Assembly (NCBI GenBank): GCA_947072565.1
Contig: CAMTIM010000043.1
Coordinates: 279,236-343,235 of the forward strand
Direction: 5' to 3'
Length of the DNA stretch: 64,000 bases
DNA from: an uncultured Peptostreptococcaceae bacterium
GTDB taxonomy: Bacteria; Bacillota; Clostridia; Peptostreptococcales; Peptostreptococcaceae
Shown here: in pieces, positions 53,206 through 63,333 of the stretch
Numbering within the stretch: the first letter of the stretch is position 1
Layout of the letters: each line of letters begins with the position of its first letter
Position numbers and translations under genes: made by a program
The notes under the pieces: model-generated
Seen by the model: only the letters and a program-made list of their open reading frames with translations
The model's database searches: none
Told to the model about the DNA's origin: nothing

Positions 53206-53253
53206 AAAACAACCATAATAATACCTACAAAAAGATATTCTTATGGTTGTTTT
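53206..53253 (-). terminator. Terminator after the acyltransferase pseudogene
   Basis: Arms AAAACAACCATA and TATGGTTGTTTT, 12 bp perfect, with T-rich sequence on the minus strand. Confidence 0.8.
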
Positions 53254-53261
53254 ATATATTT

Positions 53262-54148
53262 TTATATTTTTAGTAAGTTCTTAAGTATTGGAATTTTGCC
53301 TAAAATTATAGATAATATTAATGATATAGATACAACTATTCCTGCATATAATAAATTAAATATTATATTGGTACTATATGGTAATTGTCTATAGTACTCC
53401 ACCCTACTATTGCGTGTATTAAATATATCCCCAAGGTATTATTTCCTACTATATATAACATTTTTGAAAAGCTATTTAACATAACTTCTTTTTTAAATGA
53501 TATTATAAATACTGATATAGACATAACTAAAGTCATAATAGTGCTGTATCCATTATTTATTAATACATTTTTGCCTTGTATAAATTCAACGATGTTATAA
53601 ATTATATTCATAAATACATTTCCAAATGTTAATATAAATGTCATTCCTAAAAAATAATACAATAAGCTTCTATTTTGTTTGTCATAAAGTTCTTTTATAA
53701 TTGGGTATAATAGATATATTCCTATAAGGGCGTTTAAGTACCATAGATGGTTTATAGTTCCAGGTTCCCATGTCCATAGTGCATGCATAAAGCTTTTTAC
53801 AGTATATTGTTGATCTTTTATAAATGATGCTGCTATTAATAATATCGCAGCCCACAGAAATGTTATTAAAACTAATCTTAGAACTTTATTTATATGCTTT
53901 TTTAAATCAAACTGTTTCTTTGAATTTAGCATTAAGTGACCATTGACCATTATAAATAGTGGCACAGCTGTACTTGCTAATCCTTTTAAAAAGTAATTTC
54001 TATACACACCTATGCCTTCAATTTCTAAAATATTTACTCTAAAGTGATTAAAATGATATAAGCAAACTAAATATATTGATAGTGTTTTTATTAAGTCTAC
54101 ATATACTAGTCGTTTATTATCATATTTTGCCAATACTTTACTCAACAA
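53262..54148 (-). pseudogene. Acyltransferase family 3 membrane protein, frameshifted near the C-terminus
   Basis: An OafA/WecH-like membrane O-acyltransferase: RLVYVDLIKTLSIYLVCLYHF, then LFIMVNGHLML, WYLNALIGIYLLYPI and LGIYLIHAIVGW. It starts with TTG at 54148, behind AAGGAGG. The frame stops at 53363 after HIVPI, but a +1 shifted frame goes on with STNIIFNLLYAGIVVSISL to KIPILKNLLKI and stops at 53262, which is a typical end of this family. So a one-base indel seems to have truncated the last helix. It may still be active, or this may be a sequencing error. The presumed role is acylation of wall glycans. Confidence 0.75.
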
Positions 54149-54158
54149 ATCTCCCTCC

Positions 54159-54596
54159 TTATATAAGATGTAGAGATATCGCAGATACTATTATACCTGC
54201 CATCATATTACCTAGTAATACCCCTAAAAACGCATCTTTTATTCTCATTTTTAATATAGATGCTACTGCTGATGCTGTCCATGTTCCGGTTGTCGGGAGT
54301 GGAACTCCTACAAAAAGTATTATTCCTAGTATTGATATATTTTTTAATTTTTTCATTCCTGAAGCTATTTTTCTATCTACTTTTTTTACTAATCCTTCAC
54401 ACATTTTTATACCTCTTAAAAAATGTATTATATGTCTAAATGTTAGTATTAATGGTATTGCTACTAATGTTGAACCTACTACACTTGCTATATATACTCC
54501 TATTGGATTTAGCCCAAGAGCTATTCCTATAGGTATCGCTCCTCTTAATTCCGTTATTGGAATCATTGATAAAATCATTATTTTTAAATATGCCAA
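54159..54596 (-). CDS. COG2426 / small multidrug export family membrane protein
   Basis: A 145-residue protein with about four helices; the block ITELRGAIPIGIALGLNP and VPLPTTGTWTASAVASI are characteristic of this family. The start is TTG at 54596, 5 nt after GGAGG. The name comes from one early report and the true role is not known. It precedes the acyltransferase gene by 10 bp. Confidence 0.82.
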   Translation of the reverse strand: MAYLKIMILSMIPITELRGAIPIGIALGLNPIGVYIASVVGSTLVAIPLILTFRHIIHFLRGIKMCEGLVKKVDRKIASGMKKLKNISILGIILFVGVPLPTTGTWTASAVASILKMRIKDAFLGVLLGNMMAGIIVSAISLHLI

Positions 54597-54778
54597 ATTT
54601 TCCTCCTATGATATGCTCTTTTCTTAGCTGTTTTTTTTAACCTTATAAGTATATCACAATATTTTCCTATTTTCGATACAAGACGACTTTTTATAGCCTC
54701 TTTCAGTTTTAATTTAATAGTAGATATGGTATACTAAATGGGATTATTTCAATACATATATATACTAAGGAGGAAAAT

Positions 54779-55729
54779 ATGGGCAAATTATCAGTGATAA
54801 TACCTTCATATAATGAAGACAAAATGATTTGTAACATTTCAAGTGTAGTTTCTTCACTTTTAGATGATGAAAATATCGCTTATGAGATCATTTTTATAAA
54901 TGATGGCTCTAAGGATAATACTTGGAAAGAGATTAGCAAAGCTTGTGATAAAAACCCTAATATAAAGGGTTTTAATTTTTCAAGAAACTTCGGTAAAGAG
55001 GCTGCCATTTTTGCAGGTCTTACTTATGCAGTGGGCGACTGTTGCGCAGTTATAGATTGTGACCTTCAACATCCGCCTGAAGTTTTGGTGCAGATGTATC
55101 AAAAATGGAAGGAAGGGTATGAAGTAGTAGAAGGTATAAAAGCTTCTAGAGGTAAGGAATCATTCTTACATAAATTTGCTGCAAAGTCTTTCTATTCAAT
55201 TATTAGTTCAGCAACAAAGGTTGATATGTCTAAAGCTTCTGATTTTAAATTATTAGATAGAAAATGCGTTGATATACTTAGAGCTATGCCTGAGAAGCAT
55301 ATATTTTTTAGAGCTTTATCATCATGGGTTGGGTTTAAAACTACATCAATTGAATTTGATGTTCAAGAAAGAGAAGCTGGAGATTCAAAGTGGTCTACTA
55401 TATCTCTTATAAAGTATGCTATTACAAATATAACTTCATTTTCAACTGCACCTATGCAAATAGTAACTTTTACAGGACTTATATTCGGATTTTTTTCAAT
55501 TATATTAGGTATTCATTCAGTTTATATGGAGTTTATAGGAAAGTCTGCAGAAGGATTTACAACAGTAATATTATTACTACTTATAATAGGAAGTATTATA
55601 ATGTTAAGTTTAGGCATCATAGGATATTATATTTCAAAAATATATGAAGAAACTCAAAATCGTCCAAGGTTCATTGTTTCTGAGTGTGAAAATCACAATG
55701 AGTTAGCTTCTAAAAAGGGAACGGCATAA
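54779..55729 (+). CDS. Polyprenyl-phosphate glycosyltransferase (GtrB/CsbB-like)
   Basis: A 316-residue enzyme: a GT2 domain (LSVIIPSYNEDKMICNI, INDGSKDNTW, DCDLQHPPEV) and two C-terminal membrane helices (about 230-300). Such DPM1-like enzymes make undecaprenyl-phosphate-glucose or a similar carrier-linked sugar. AAGGAGG precedes the ATG. It is followed by a GtrA gene 3 bp downstream; the set decorates surface polymers outside the cell. Confidence 0.9.
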   Translation: MGKLSVIIPSYNEDKMICNISSVVSSLLDDENIAYEIIFINDGSKDNTWKEISKACDKNPNIKGFNFSRNFGKEAAIFAGLTYAVGDCCAVIDCDLQHPPEVLVQMYQKWKEGYEVVEGIKASRGKESFLHKFAAKSFYSIISSATKVDMSKASDFKLLDRKCVDILRAMPEKHIFFRALSSWVGFKTTSIEFDVQEREAGDSKWSTISLIKYAITNITSFSTAPMQIVTFTGLIFGFFSIILGIHSVYMEFIGKSAEGFTTVILLLLIIGSIIMLSLGIIGYYISKIYEETQNRPRFIVSECENHNELASKKGTA

Positions 55730-55732
55730 AAT

Positions 55733-56143
55733 ATGAATAGTTTATTAAACATTTATACTAAATATAAGGAAGTTATATTATATTTAGTATTTGGAGTGCT
55801 TACAACTATAGTTAGCTTTGTAAGTTATTATTTTTGTAGTGATATTTTACAGATTCACTACCTTATAAGCAACATTATATCATGGGTATTAGCTGTTGCT
55901 TTTGCATATGTTACTAATCGCATATGGGTATTTGAAAGTAAAAGTGATAGTTTAAATGAAGTATTAAAAGAGATGTTTGCTTTTGTAAATTGCAGATTAC
56001 TTTCAGGTGTTATCGATATGGGTGTTATGTTTTTACTTGTTGATGCCCTAAAAATAAATGATTTATATGCAAAACTTTTCACTCAGGTTATTGTAGTTGT
56101 ATTAAATTATATATTTAGCAAATTAATAATATTTAAAAAATAA
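55733..56143 (+). CDS. GtrA family membrane protein
   Basis: A 136-residue protein with four helices of the GtrA type (ILYLVFGVLTTIVSFVSYYFC, SWVLAVAFAYVTNRIWVF, FSKLIIFKK). It is thought to flip the polyprenyl-phosphate sugar made by the GtrB-type enzyme just upstream. The final transferase may be the membrane protein encoded convergently at 56281-57855. Confidence 0.88.
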   Translation: MNSLLNIYTKYKEVILYLVFGVLTTIVSFVSYYFCSDILQIHYLISNIISWVLAVAFAYVTNRIWVFESKSDSLNEVLKEMFAFVNCRLLSGVIDMGVMFLLVDALKINDLYAKLFTQVIVVVLNYIFSKLIIFKK

Positions 56144-56187
56144 CACTAGCTAAGTACATAATTTTTCTAAATCAAATATTTTTTGTA

Positions 56188-56268
56188 AAAAAAATATCCT
56201 TTCTTTGTAAATTATGTTTTAATAAGTTTATACACTCAAAAAACATAAAAACAATAAAGGATATTTTT
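56188..56268. terminator. Convergent terminator region
   Basis: Arms AAAAATATCCTTT and AAAGGATATTTTT enclose about 50 nt between the GtrA gene and the convergent GtrC-like gene; can serve both strands. Confidence 0.65.
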
Positions 56269-56280
56269 ATATATTATCTA

Positions 56281-57855
56281 TTATTCAAATCTAATAAATA
56301 CATTGTTATCTAAAATTTTTATTGAACCATCATTTGGATATTTATCCATTTTTTCTATACGGCGCTTATATTTTTTATATTCTTTACTATCATTTTCAAT
56401 TTCATCAAATGAATATCCAAAATAATTTTCTATAGTTGAATGTCTAGAATATGTATTTAATGGAGAACCATTGCCACCATATTTAAAAGGTGTATTTTCC
56501 CATTTAAAATTACTAAATGTTTTATCATTAATGTTACTTCCTACAAAGTAAATATTCATATCTTGTTTATAGCCTTCTGTAGATTTAATTCTAGTGTATA
56601 AAGTCTGATAATAATTTTCCAATTGTCTATTATTATAGTATAACAATCTATAATTTCCATTAGTTTGCCATGCATAGTTTAATGTAGATGTTAGCACTAT
56701 AACTATTGTAGCAAATAATAAAACTTTATTTAACTTAAATTTATCAAGTACTTTGAGTTTATTAGTTGATAAATTATAATCTACCAGGATAATTGCTAGA
56801 TAGAATATACATACAAATCCCATTTGCATTATAGTATAAATATCCCCCTTAGCTACCATTACTACTAAACAGTTAATAGATAGAGGTAATAATACTATAA
56901 ACATTAATAATAACATAAATTTAAGTATTGATTCTTTATTTAACATAGTCTTTATTATTAACAATATTAGTGTGATAAAAGTTATGATATATAAACCTAA
57001 GAATGAATGTTGTATTATTTTTGTCGCACTTATTGACATATAATCACTGAAAGTTAATTGTAACATCGAATTAAATATTTCCTTGATTTTTGCTGGTAAT
57101 GAATAAATATCTATTTTACCCATTTGATCTATGCCTTTATACGAACCTAGTTGTATATTGTCTATGTATAAGTAATATTTTAAAAATAACTTATATAGTA
57201 TATAACCTAGCGCTAAAGAAAATAAGAACTTAAATCCTGTTGCTATTATTTCTTTCCATGTAGTTTTTGAATCGATACACATCTTTATTAACATTAATAT
57301 AAATATAGATGCACACAAAGGATAATATGCTTGATATATACCTAGAGAAAAAGAGAATAAAAGTGATCCGAATATAAATCCTAAAATCTTACATTCTTTT
57401 ACTAGAAAATTGCCTAACACAACAAAAAATATTGCTAATGCATAGTATCCAACTGTATATGAGAAAAACATCGCACTTGCTATAGGTGGAAATACTACTG
57501 TAATTCCTCCTATTAAAATACATAACCATTTATTTTTTATATTAAAAATTTTAATTATTATACAAGATGTGGCTGCCAATATAAGTATCGCTAATATTCC
57601 ATTGAATATAGGAATATTATAATTGCCCCATATTTCTCCTATCCAATCTCCAAATTCACTTAAAAACCATCTTCCACTACTTGTTCCTGTTCCATATCCA
57701 ATTGGTGTAACCTCTATATTATCATAGTTATTTAAATTATTTGTAAAGAAATATAAATATGATAATAATCCGAAAAATAATGATGAAAGAAAACAATAAA
57801 TCGTATTTCTACTTCTAATAAAACCCTTAATTTCATACATAAATTTTTTTGTCAT
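56281..57855 (-). CDS. GtrC-like membrane glycosyltransferase (glucosyltransferase domain)
   Basis: A 524-residue membrane protein with about ten helices and a C-terminal extracellular part of about 120 residues (GYKQDMNIYFVGSNIND...). The layout fits Glucos_trans_II/GtrC-like enzymes, which transfer the sugar from the polyprenyl phosphate to a surface glycan. Its position facing gtrB-gtrA supports that. Sequence motifs are weak, so the call rests on topology and context. Confidence 0.65.
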   Translation of the reverse strand: MTKKFMYEIKGFIRSRNTIYCFLSSLFFGLLSYLYFFTNNLNNYDNIEVTPIGYGTGTSSGRWFLSEFGDWIGEIWGNYNIPIFNGILAILILAATSCIIIKIFNIKNKWLCILIGGITVVFPPIASAMFFSYTVGYYALAIFFVVLGNFLVKECKILGFIFGSLLFSFSLGIYQAYYPLCASIFILMLIKMCIDSKTTWKEIIATGFKFLFSLALGYILYKLFLKYYLYIDNIQLGSYKGIDQMGKIDIYSLPAKIKEIFNSMLQLTFSDYMSISATKIIQHSFLGLYIITFITLILLIIKTMLNKESILKFMLLLMFIVLLPLSINCLVVMVAKGDIYTIMQMGFVCIFYLAIILVDYNLSTNKLKVLDKFKLNKVLLFATIVIVLTSTLNYAWQTNGNYRLLYYNNRQLENYYQTLYTRIKSTEGYKQDMNIYFVGSNINDKTFSNFKWENTPFKYGGNGSPLNTYSRHSTIENYFGYSFDEIENDSKEYKKYKRRIEKMDKYPNDGSIKILDNNVFIRFE

Positions 57856-57980
57856 TTGTCTCCCTTCACGAATCTATAATACTTTATTAATTTCCGCTAC
57901 ATATTTTAACATATTAACCAAAACAAGTAAAGTATTAGTAGTTATATTACGGTAAAGTTCGCCAATATAGCATTTATATA

Positions 57981-58044
57981 AAAAATAACTATCTTAAATT
58001 TATCAGCTAAGTTATAGCTTCTAAAATCAGATAGTTATTTTTTA
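57981..58044 (-). terminator. Terminator of the L,D-transpeptidase gene
   Basis: Arms AAAAATAACTATCT and AGATAGTTATTTTTT enclose a 30-nt loop, starting next to the stop codon at 58045. Confidence 0.7.
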
Positions 58045-59235
58045 TTAAGCGCCTTCTCCCACGCTTGTTACTATTCCATTTTCATCTATCTCTATTCCAT
58101 CTTCTACTACAGTATCCCTTGCCATCTTACCATCTTCATAGAAGTAATACTTATTACCATCTATATCTTGTAATCCTATTTGCACTACTCCATCATTATT
58201 GAAGTAGTATTTTTCTCCATTTATCTCTTGCCATCCACTTCTTACTTTTCCGTCTTCACCAAAGTAATATATACTACCGTCTAATTCTTCCCATCTTTGT
58301 TGCATTGATCCATCACTGTTAAAGTAATATTTACCTCCGTCTATATCTTGCCATCCTGTTTTTACTATTTCATCACTTCCAAAGTAATACTTATTGCCAT
58401 CTATTTCTTGCCAGTATCTAAGTGCTACTCCATTACTTGCATTTAAGTAATATCTATTACCATCTATATCTTGCCATCCTGTTTTCATTATTCCATCACT
58501 TCCAAAGTAGCTTCTTCTACCTTCTACTACACTTTGCCACCCTGTTTGCATTACTCCATTTTTATCGAAGTAATATTTATTTCCATCTATTGTTTGGAAA
58601 TTTGTTACCTTTTGACCTTTTGAATCATAATAGTATTTTTTGCTATCTTTAGTTTCCCATCCTTTTTTTGCTGGAGGATTTGGTTTATCTGGTGGCTTAG
58701 GTGTTGAATTATCATCTACTGTTATTTTGTATCCTGCTGCTATTTGTTTAAAACTTTGATCTGTATATTTTAATATTACATCACTTTTGTTTGGTATTTG
58801 ATCAAATAGCCATCTTACATCATTGTTATGCATTCTTATACATCCACCTGATACGTGTTGGCCTATAGAGTTTTCATTATTGTTTCCATGTATCCCATAA
58901 GTGTCTCCATATGATCCCTTTAAATTTAATCCTAGCCATCTATCCCCTAATGGATTTCTAGGATCTCCTCCTGGTATTCCTCCAGAGTAGTACGGTCTAT
59001 TTTTTATTTTATTTACTATTGTAGTTTTTCCTGTTGGTGTTGGTGTACTTGATTTACCTGTTGCTACTCTAAATTGCTTTACTAACTTATTGTTAACATA
59101 ATACCCCATTGTGTTTTTCTTAGTGTTTATAATTAATAGGTGTTTGGTTGCAGCTTGTGATAACACACCTGTACTTCCTATTAGTAGACACATTGTTAGC
59201 ATTGTTGCTAAATATTTATTTATTTTTTTCTTCAC
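58045..59235 (-). CDS. L,D-transpeptidase (YkuD) with cell wall-binding repeats
   Basis: A 396-residue secreted protein. Signal peptide at about 1-29; a YkuD domain at about 31-160 with the active-site motif IHGNNNENSIGQHVSGGCIRMHN (Cys 132, His 116); a Pro-rich linker (PKPPDKPNPPAKK); then about nine CW_binding_1 repeats of 20 residues (GWQDIDGNKYYF-type) to near the end. It makes 3-3 crosslinks in peptidoglycan, as is common in C. difficile. The repeats may bind choline or a wall polymer. It has its own promoter region and terminators on both sides. Confidence 0.9.
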   Translation of the reverse strand: MKKKINKYLATMLTMCLLIGSTGVLSQAATKHLLIINTKKNTMGYYVNNKLVKQFRVATGKSSTPTPTGKTTIVNKIKNRPYYSGGIPGGDPRNPLGDRWLGLNLKGSYGDTYGIHGNNNENSIGQHVSGGCIRMHNNDVRWLFDQIPNKSDVILKYTDQSFKQIAAGYKITVDDNSTPKPPDKPNPPAKKGWETKDSKKYYYDSKGQKVTNFQTIDGNKYYFDKNGVMQTGWQSVVEGRRSYFGSDGIMKTGWQDIDGNRYYLNASNGVALRYWQEIDGNKYYFGSDEIVKTGWQDIDGGKYYFNSDGSMQQRWEELDGSIYYFGEDGKVRSGWQEINGEKYYFNNDGVVQIGLQDIDGNKYYFYEDGKMARDTVVEDGIEIDENGIVTSVGEGA

Positions 59236-59370
59236 TTATTTCACCCCCTATGATAGTTACTATTTAGACCAATAGCTACCTATTTCCTTTAGTTTTATTC
59301 ACCCTACATCCCTGTAAATATCCCATTTTATACTCATTTTCAACTTTTTAGAAAATATTATTTGTTGTAA

Positions 59371-59404
59371 AAAAAATAAGCACCTCGCAATGAGGTGCTT
59401 TTTA
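59371..59404 (-). terminator. Terminator of galE
   Basis: Stem AAGCACCTC/GAGGTGCTT with a T-run on the minus strand, 25 bp after the galE stop. Confidence 0.85.
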
Positions 59405-59428
59405 GATAAAAATAAATACTATATTCTA

Positions 59429-60448
59429 TTATTTTTGATTTTTATATCCGTCTGGGTTGTTGCTTTGCCATCTCCATGAGTCTTGGCACATTTCTTCTAT
59501 TGTATATTTAGCTTTCCATCCAAGTTCTTTTTCAGCTTTTGATGGATCTGCATAACAAGTCGCTATGTCGCCTTCTCTTCTTGAAGTTATTTTATATGGT
59601 ATTTCTATATTACTAGCTTTTGAGAATGCTTTTACTAATTCTATTACACTATATCCTTTACCAGTTCCTAAGTTATATGTAACTAATCCAGGTTTTTCTG
59701 ATAACTTTTCTAATGCTTTTACATGTCCATGAGCTAAGTCAAGTACATGTATATAGTCTCTTACTCCGCTACCATCTGGTGTATCGTAGTCATCCCCAAA
59801 TACGTTTAAGTGTGGTAATTTACCTACAGCTATTTTAGTTATATATGGCATTATGTTATTTGGTACTCCATTTGGCTCTTCACCTATTTTACCGCTTTTG
59901 TGAGCTCCAATTGGATTGAAATATCTAAGTATCGCTACATCTAATGATTTATCTGCATAGCATATATCCCTTAGCATATCTTCTATCATCAATTTTGTTC
60001 TTCCATAAGGATTTGTAACTGATAATGGGAAGTCTTCTAGTATAGGGCATACGTGTGGATCGCCATATACTGTTGCCGATGAACTAAATACGAATTTCTT
60101 GATATCATATTTTTTCATAAGCTCAAATAATACTAAAGTACTTATTAAATTATTTGAATAATATTCTACAGGCATAGTAACAGATTCTCCTACTGCTTTA
60201 AGTGCTGCAAAATGTATTATTGAATCTATCTTATTTTCTTTAAATACTATCTCTAAATCCTTTTTATTCGTTATATCTATTTCATAAAATTTAGGAGCTT
60301 TCCCTGATAGCTCTTTTATTCTATCTACTACTATTTTGTCACTGTTACATAGGTTGTCTACTATAATTACTTCATGATTTGATTCTAGAAGTTCTATACA
60401 AGTATGACTCCCAATATATCCTGCTCCTCCAGTTACTAAAACTGCCAT
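59429..60448 (-). CDS. galE: UDP-glucose 4-epimerase
   Basis: A 339-residue SDR epimerase. NAD binding GGAGYIGSHT at the start, VFSSSATVYGDP, the catalytic Tyr/Lys in NPYGRTK, RYFNPIGAH and RDYIHVLDLAHGH are all present. Gives UDP-galactose for the surface polymers. It lies 37 bp behind galU and probably shares its transcript. Confidence 0.95.
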   Translation of the reverse strand: MAVLVTGGAGYIGSHTCIELLESNHEVIIVDNLCNSDKIVVDRIKELSGKAPKFYEIDITNKKDLEIVFKENKIDSIIHFAALKAVGESVTMPVEYYSNNLISTLVLFELMKKYDIKKFVFSSSATVYGDPHVCPILEDFPLSVTNPYGRTKLMIEDMLRDICYADKSLDVAILRYFNPIGAHKSGKIGEEPNGVPNNIMPYITKIAVGKLPHLNVFGDDYDTPDGSGVRDYIHVLDLAHGHVKALEKLSEKPGLVTYNLGTGKGYSVIELVKAFSKASNIEIPYKITSRREGDIATCYADPSKAEKELGWKAKYTIEEMCQDSWRWQSNNPDGYKNQK

Positions 60449-60485
60449 AAATTTAACACCTTCCTATAATATATTTTACCTTATA

Positions 60486-61403
60486 CTATTGTTTATCTAT
60501 CGCTACTTCTTGTACGTAGTCTCTGTCATTGTTTTCTTCTTTTTTTATTACTTTTTTCATGTAATCTAATAAATCTTCTTTTAAGTTATCTCTCTTTAGA
60601 GCAAAATCTATAGTTGCTTCTAAGAATCCTAACTTATCTCCAACATCATATCTTCTACCTTCAAAGTTATATGCATATATTGCTTCGTTATTTCCAAGAG
60701 TTTTAAGTGCATCTGTTAATTGGATTTCTCCACCTTTTCCAGGTGCTTGATTTTCTAATATATCAAATATAGCAGGTGTTATTATATATCTACCTAGTAT
60801 AGCTACGTTTGATGGTGCTTCTTCTATTGCAGGCTTTTCTACCATATCTTTTACTTTGTATACTCTATCTTCTATATGTTTAACGTCTAATATTCCATAT
60901 TTGTTAGTATCTTCTTTAGCTACTTCTTGTACCCCTAATATACTTGTCTTGTACTCATCATATGCAGTTATTAATTGCTTTAAACAAGGTTTTTCACAAT
61001 CAACTATATCATCACCTAATAAAACTGCAAAAGGCTCATTCCCTATAAAGCTCTTTGCACAGTGTATAGCATGTCCAAGCCCTTTTGGCTCTTTTTGTCT
61101 TATATAATGTATGTTTACCATGTTAGATATGTCTCTTACCATTTCTAACATTTCAGTTTTTCCTTTTTGTTCTAATTCTAATTCTAATTCAACAGATTTG
61201 TCAAAGTGATCTTCTATTGATTTTTTGTTTCTTCCTGTTATTATTAGGATCTCTTCTATTCCTGAATTTATAGCTTCTTCTATTATATATTGTAATGTTG
61301 GCTTATCTACGATTGGAAGCATTTCCTTCGGCTGTGACTTTGTTGCAGGTAAAAATCTAGTCCCTAATCCAGCCGCCGGTATTATAGCTTTTTTTACTGT
61401 CAT
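60486..61403 (-). CDS. galU: UTP-glucose-1-phosphate uridylyltransferase
   Basis: A 305-residue enzyme making UDP-glucose: [36 protein letters not shown] and LTDALKTL are visible. With galE it feeds UDP-glucose and UDP-galactose to both polymer pathways and to the Gtr system. The region between its start and the RNase P RNA terminator is about 75 bp and should hold the promoter. Confidence 0.95.
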   Translation of the reverse strand: MTVKKAIIPAAGLGTRFLPATKSQPKEMLPIVDKPTLQYIIEEAINSGIEEILIITGRNKKSIEDHFDKSVELELELEQKGKTEMLEMVRDISNMVNIHYIRQKEPKGLGHAIHCAKSFIGNEPFAVLLGDDIVDCEKPCLKQLITAYDEYKTSILGVQEVAKEDTNKYGILDVKHIEDRVYKVKDMVEKPAIEEAPSNVAILGRYIITPAIFDILENQAPGKGGEIQLTDALKTLGNNEAIYAYNFEGRRYDVGDKLGFLEATIDFALKRDNLKEDLLDYMKKVIKKEENNDRDYVQEVAIDKQ

Positions 61404-61480
61404 ATCTTATTTCCTCCATAATTTTATACTATTGTCTATTTAATATACCATATTTATACTTTTTCTTCAATTTTCACAAT

Positions 61481-61508
61481 AAAAAAACACTAGAGTATCT
61501 AGTGTTAA
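61481..61508 (-). terminator. Terminator of the RNase P RNA gene
   Basis: Stem AACACTAGA/TCTAGTGTT with three-base loop and eight T on the minus strand. Confidence 0.85.
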
Positions 61509-61514
61509 TGTCAA

Positions 61515-61865
61515 AATATTGAGCAAGTCTATAAGCGGAGTTCTGTATTAGATAATCATCTTTCTAGGTCTATTGTCACCAATAGACTCAAGCGACCTAC
61601 CTACCGGAGGATGCGAGCTACATCCTTTTAGCCCTATCTTGGTCTTGCTCCAGGTGGGGTTTACACATGAAACTAGTCACCTAGCCCATAGTGAGCTCTT
61701 ACCTCACTTTTTCAACCTTACCACTTGCGTGGCGGTAATTTTCTGTTGCACTTTCCTTAGGATCACTCCCACTAGGCGTTACCTAGCACCCTGCTCTATG
61801 GAGCTCCGACTTTCCTCACGTAGCAATGCTACCTGCGATTATCTGGCTTACTTAATATTCAATTG
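61515..61865 (-). ncRNA. rnpB: RNase P RNA (catalytic subunit)
   Basis: On the minus strand the universal blocks appear in order: GATAATCGC then GTGAGGAAAGTC (CR I/P4), CTAAGGAAAGTGCAACAGAAA (CR II/III) with TACCGCC, AAACCCCACC, GGTAGG (CR IV), and ACAGAACTCCGCTTATAG (CR V) at the 3' end, followed by a terminator. The size of about 350 nt and the CR IV/P arms fit a type A-like RNA of clostridia. The ends are approximate. A short reading frame across it is not a gene. Confidence 0.93.
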
Positions 61866-61949
61866 ACTTCTACTATTTTAGCATAACTTTAAAATTATGT
61901 CAAAAGTTAATTTTAACTATGTATTTTAATTTTATCCAAAACATTTTAA

Positions 61950-63155
61950 TTATCTATTCATAAAGTATGTTTCATTTCCTTTAAATACCTTGTTGCAATC
62001 TTTATCTAGTATAACTTGTGCATTTGCTATAACCTCTATATTTTGAAGGTTCCAATCATCACTTACTCCTGCAACAGTTTCTTTTTTAACCCAAAACTTA
62101 GTTATATCATTTAAGCTTATAGTTGAATCATCTTTCATTTTTAACATGTAGCTATCGTCTTGCCCTTTTTCAAAATCATTTCCTGCATTATCTAATAACC
62201 ATTCATATTGTTTTCCATCAGCTGTTTCAACTCCAAAGTATATATCATTATCTGTACCTGCATAAGTATCATCTCCAGTTTTTATTAATACATTAAATTC
62301 ATTTATTTTAGTCATATCTGTATTATTTTCTACTGTTTTTGATACTTCATTTAAAAATCTATATATAAATCCTGCTGTACATACTTGAGAATTTTTCATA
62401 GATTCTTTTGCTGCATATTCCCAATCTTCCCAGCTATTACTCATTGTAGAATGACTATAATATAATGCCTTTGCTTCTTTAGCATATGTTGTAGAGTTTT
62501 GAGTCATCCAATTATTAAAGTCTTTATTTTGTATTGCATCTGCATATACACCATCAAGAGTATTGTAATTCATAGAATTTAGAGCATAACTTTCTTTTCT
62601 TTGTTCTACATAAGTCTCAAACTTAACATGTCCTGGACTATCAACAGCAGTTACGTTAGCTGCATGATATGGATTATTTAAATCACCTAAATAATGTAAA
62701 CCTTGTCCTAATAAAAATGTAGCTTTTTTATAATTCCCTTTTGACCATTCATTTTTAGCTGATGCTGTGTATTTTCTAACTTGTGATTCTGCAGTATCAT
62801 ATATACTTGCTGCTACATACCAAGAGTTATCTATTGAAAAGTTATTACCTGTATCTGGATCCCAAAAATGGTCTTGATATAAATCATACGCATTTGGATT
62901 ATAATCTGGATAAGTAGAACCCTCTTTTAAGTCTTGTAAATATGTTTTTAGAGTATTTATATTATCTCTAACTATTTGTGGCTGTGATTCATTTAAATCA
63001 TTCTCTATCATCTTTACTGCTTGATCAACAATTAAAGCATGTGTACCTGTTCCATCTTTTTTACCATCCCATGCATTAGATGTACATCCCATCGATACAA
63101 AAATCACCCCGAATAAAAATGTACTTAACGCTTTTTTTAAAAAATTACACCTCAT
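61950..63155 (-). CDS. plc: Zinc-dependent phospholipase C (alpha-toxin family)
   Basis: A 401-residue secreted lecithinase. A signal peptide ends before [11 protein letters not shown], whose Trp is the zinc-binding N-terminus of the mature enzyme. Other zinc ligands are in [39 protein letters not shown] and HVKFETYVE. The C-terminal PLAT/C2-like domain (about 280-400: [22 protein letters not shown]) binds membranes with calcium. The layout equals C. perfringens alpha-toxin and the enzymes of P. bifermentans and P. sordellii. GGGGGAAG precedes the ATG. Toxic strength differs widely in this family and cannot be told here. Confidence 0.94.
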   Translation of the reverse strand: MRCNFLKKALSTFLFGVIFVSMGCTSNAWDGKKDGTGTHALIVDQAVKMIENDLNESQPQIVRDNINTLKTYLQDLKEGSTYPDYNPNAYDLYQDHFWDPDTGNNFSIDNSWYVAASIYDTAESQVRKYTASAKNEWSKGNYKKATFLLGQGLHYLGDLNNPYHAANVTAVDSPGHVKFETYVEQRKESYALNSMNYNTLDGVYADAIQNKDFNNWMTQNSTTYAKEAKALYYSHSTMSNSWEDWEYAAKESMKNSQVCTAGFIYRFLNEVSKTVENNTDMTKINEFNVLIKTGDDTYAGTDNDIYFGVETADGKQYEWLLDNAGNDFEKGQDDSYMLKMKDDSTISLNDITKFWVKKETVAGVSDDWNLQNIEVIANAQVILDKDCNKVFKGNETYFMNR

Positions 63156-63244
63156 TGTTTACTTCCCCCTTTTAAAATTATAGTAATTTTTTTTAGTTAC
63201 TACCTATATTAATTGCATTAATATAAGGAAAAAACAAGTACTAT

Positions 63245-63276
63245 GGACTAAAATGTCTTTTTTAGGGACTGAAATA
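63245..63276. promoter_or_regulatory. Direct repeats upstream of plc
   Basis: GGACTAAAATG (63245-63255) and GGACTGAAATA (63266-63276) are 21 bp apart, two helical turns, about 90-120 bp before the plc ATG. Spacing suits a dimeric regulator binding one face of the DNA. The rest of 63156-63333 shows nothing else clear. Confidence 0.4.
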
Positions 63277-63333
63277 TGATTTTTAATGCTAAACTATATG
63301 ATTTTGGGCTTAACTACCTATTTATTATAAAAA

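Noticed and set aside
58100..58640. Possible DNA repeat array or CRISPR on the right side
   Set aside because: The approx. 60-bp units encode the CW_binding_1 repeats of the L,D-transpeptidase; they are diverged coding repeats.
61573..61866. Plus-strand reading frame of 97 codons
   Set aside because: It lies wholly across the RNase P RNA gene and has no ribosome site; it is a chance frame in a structured RNA.
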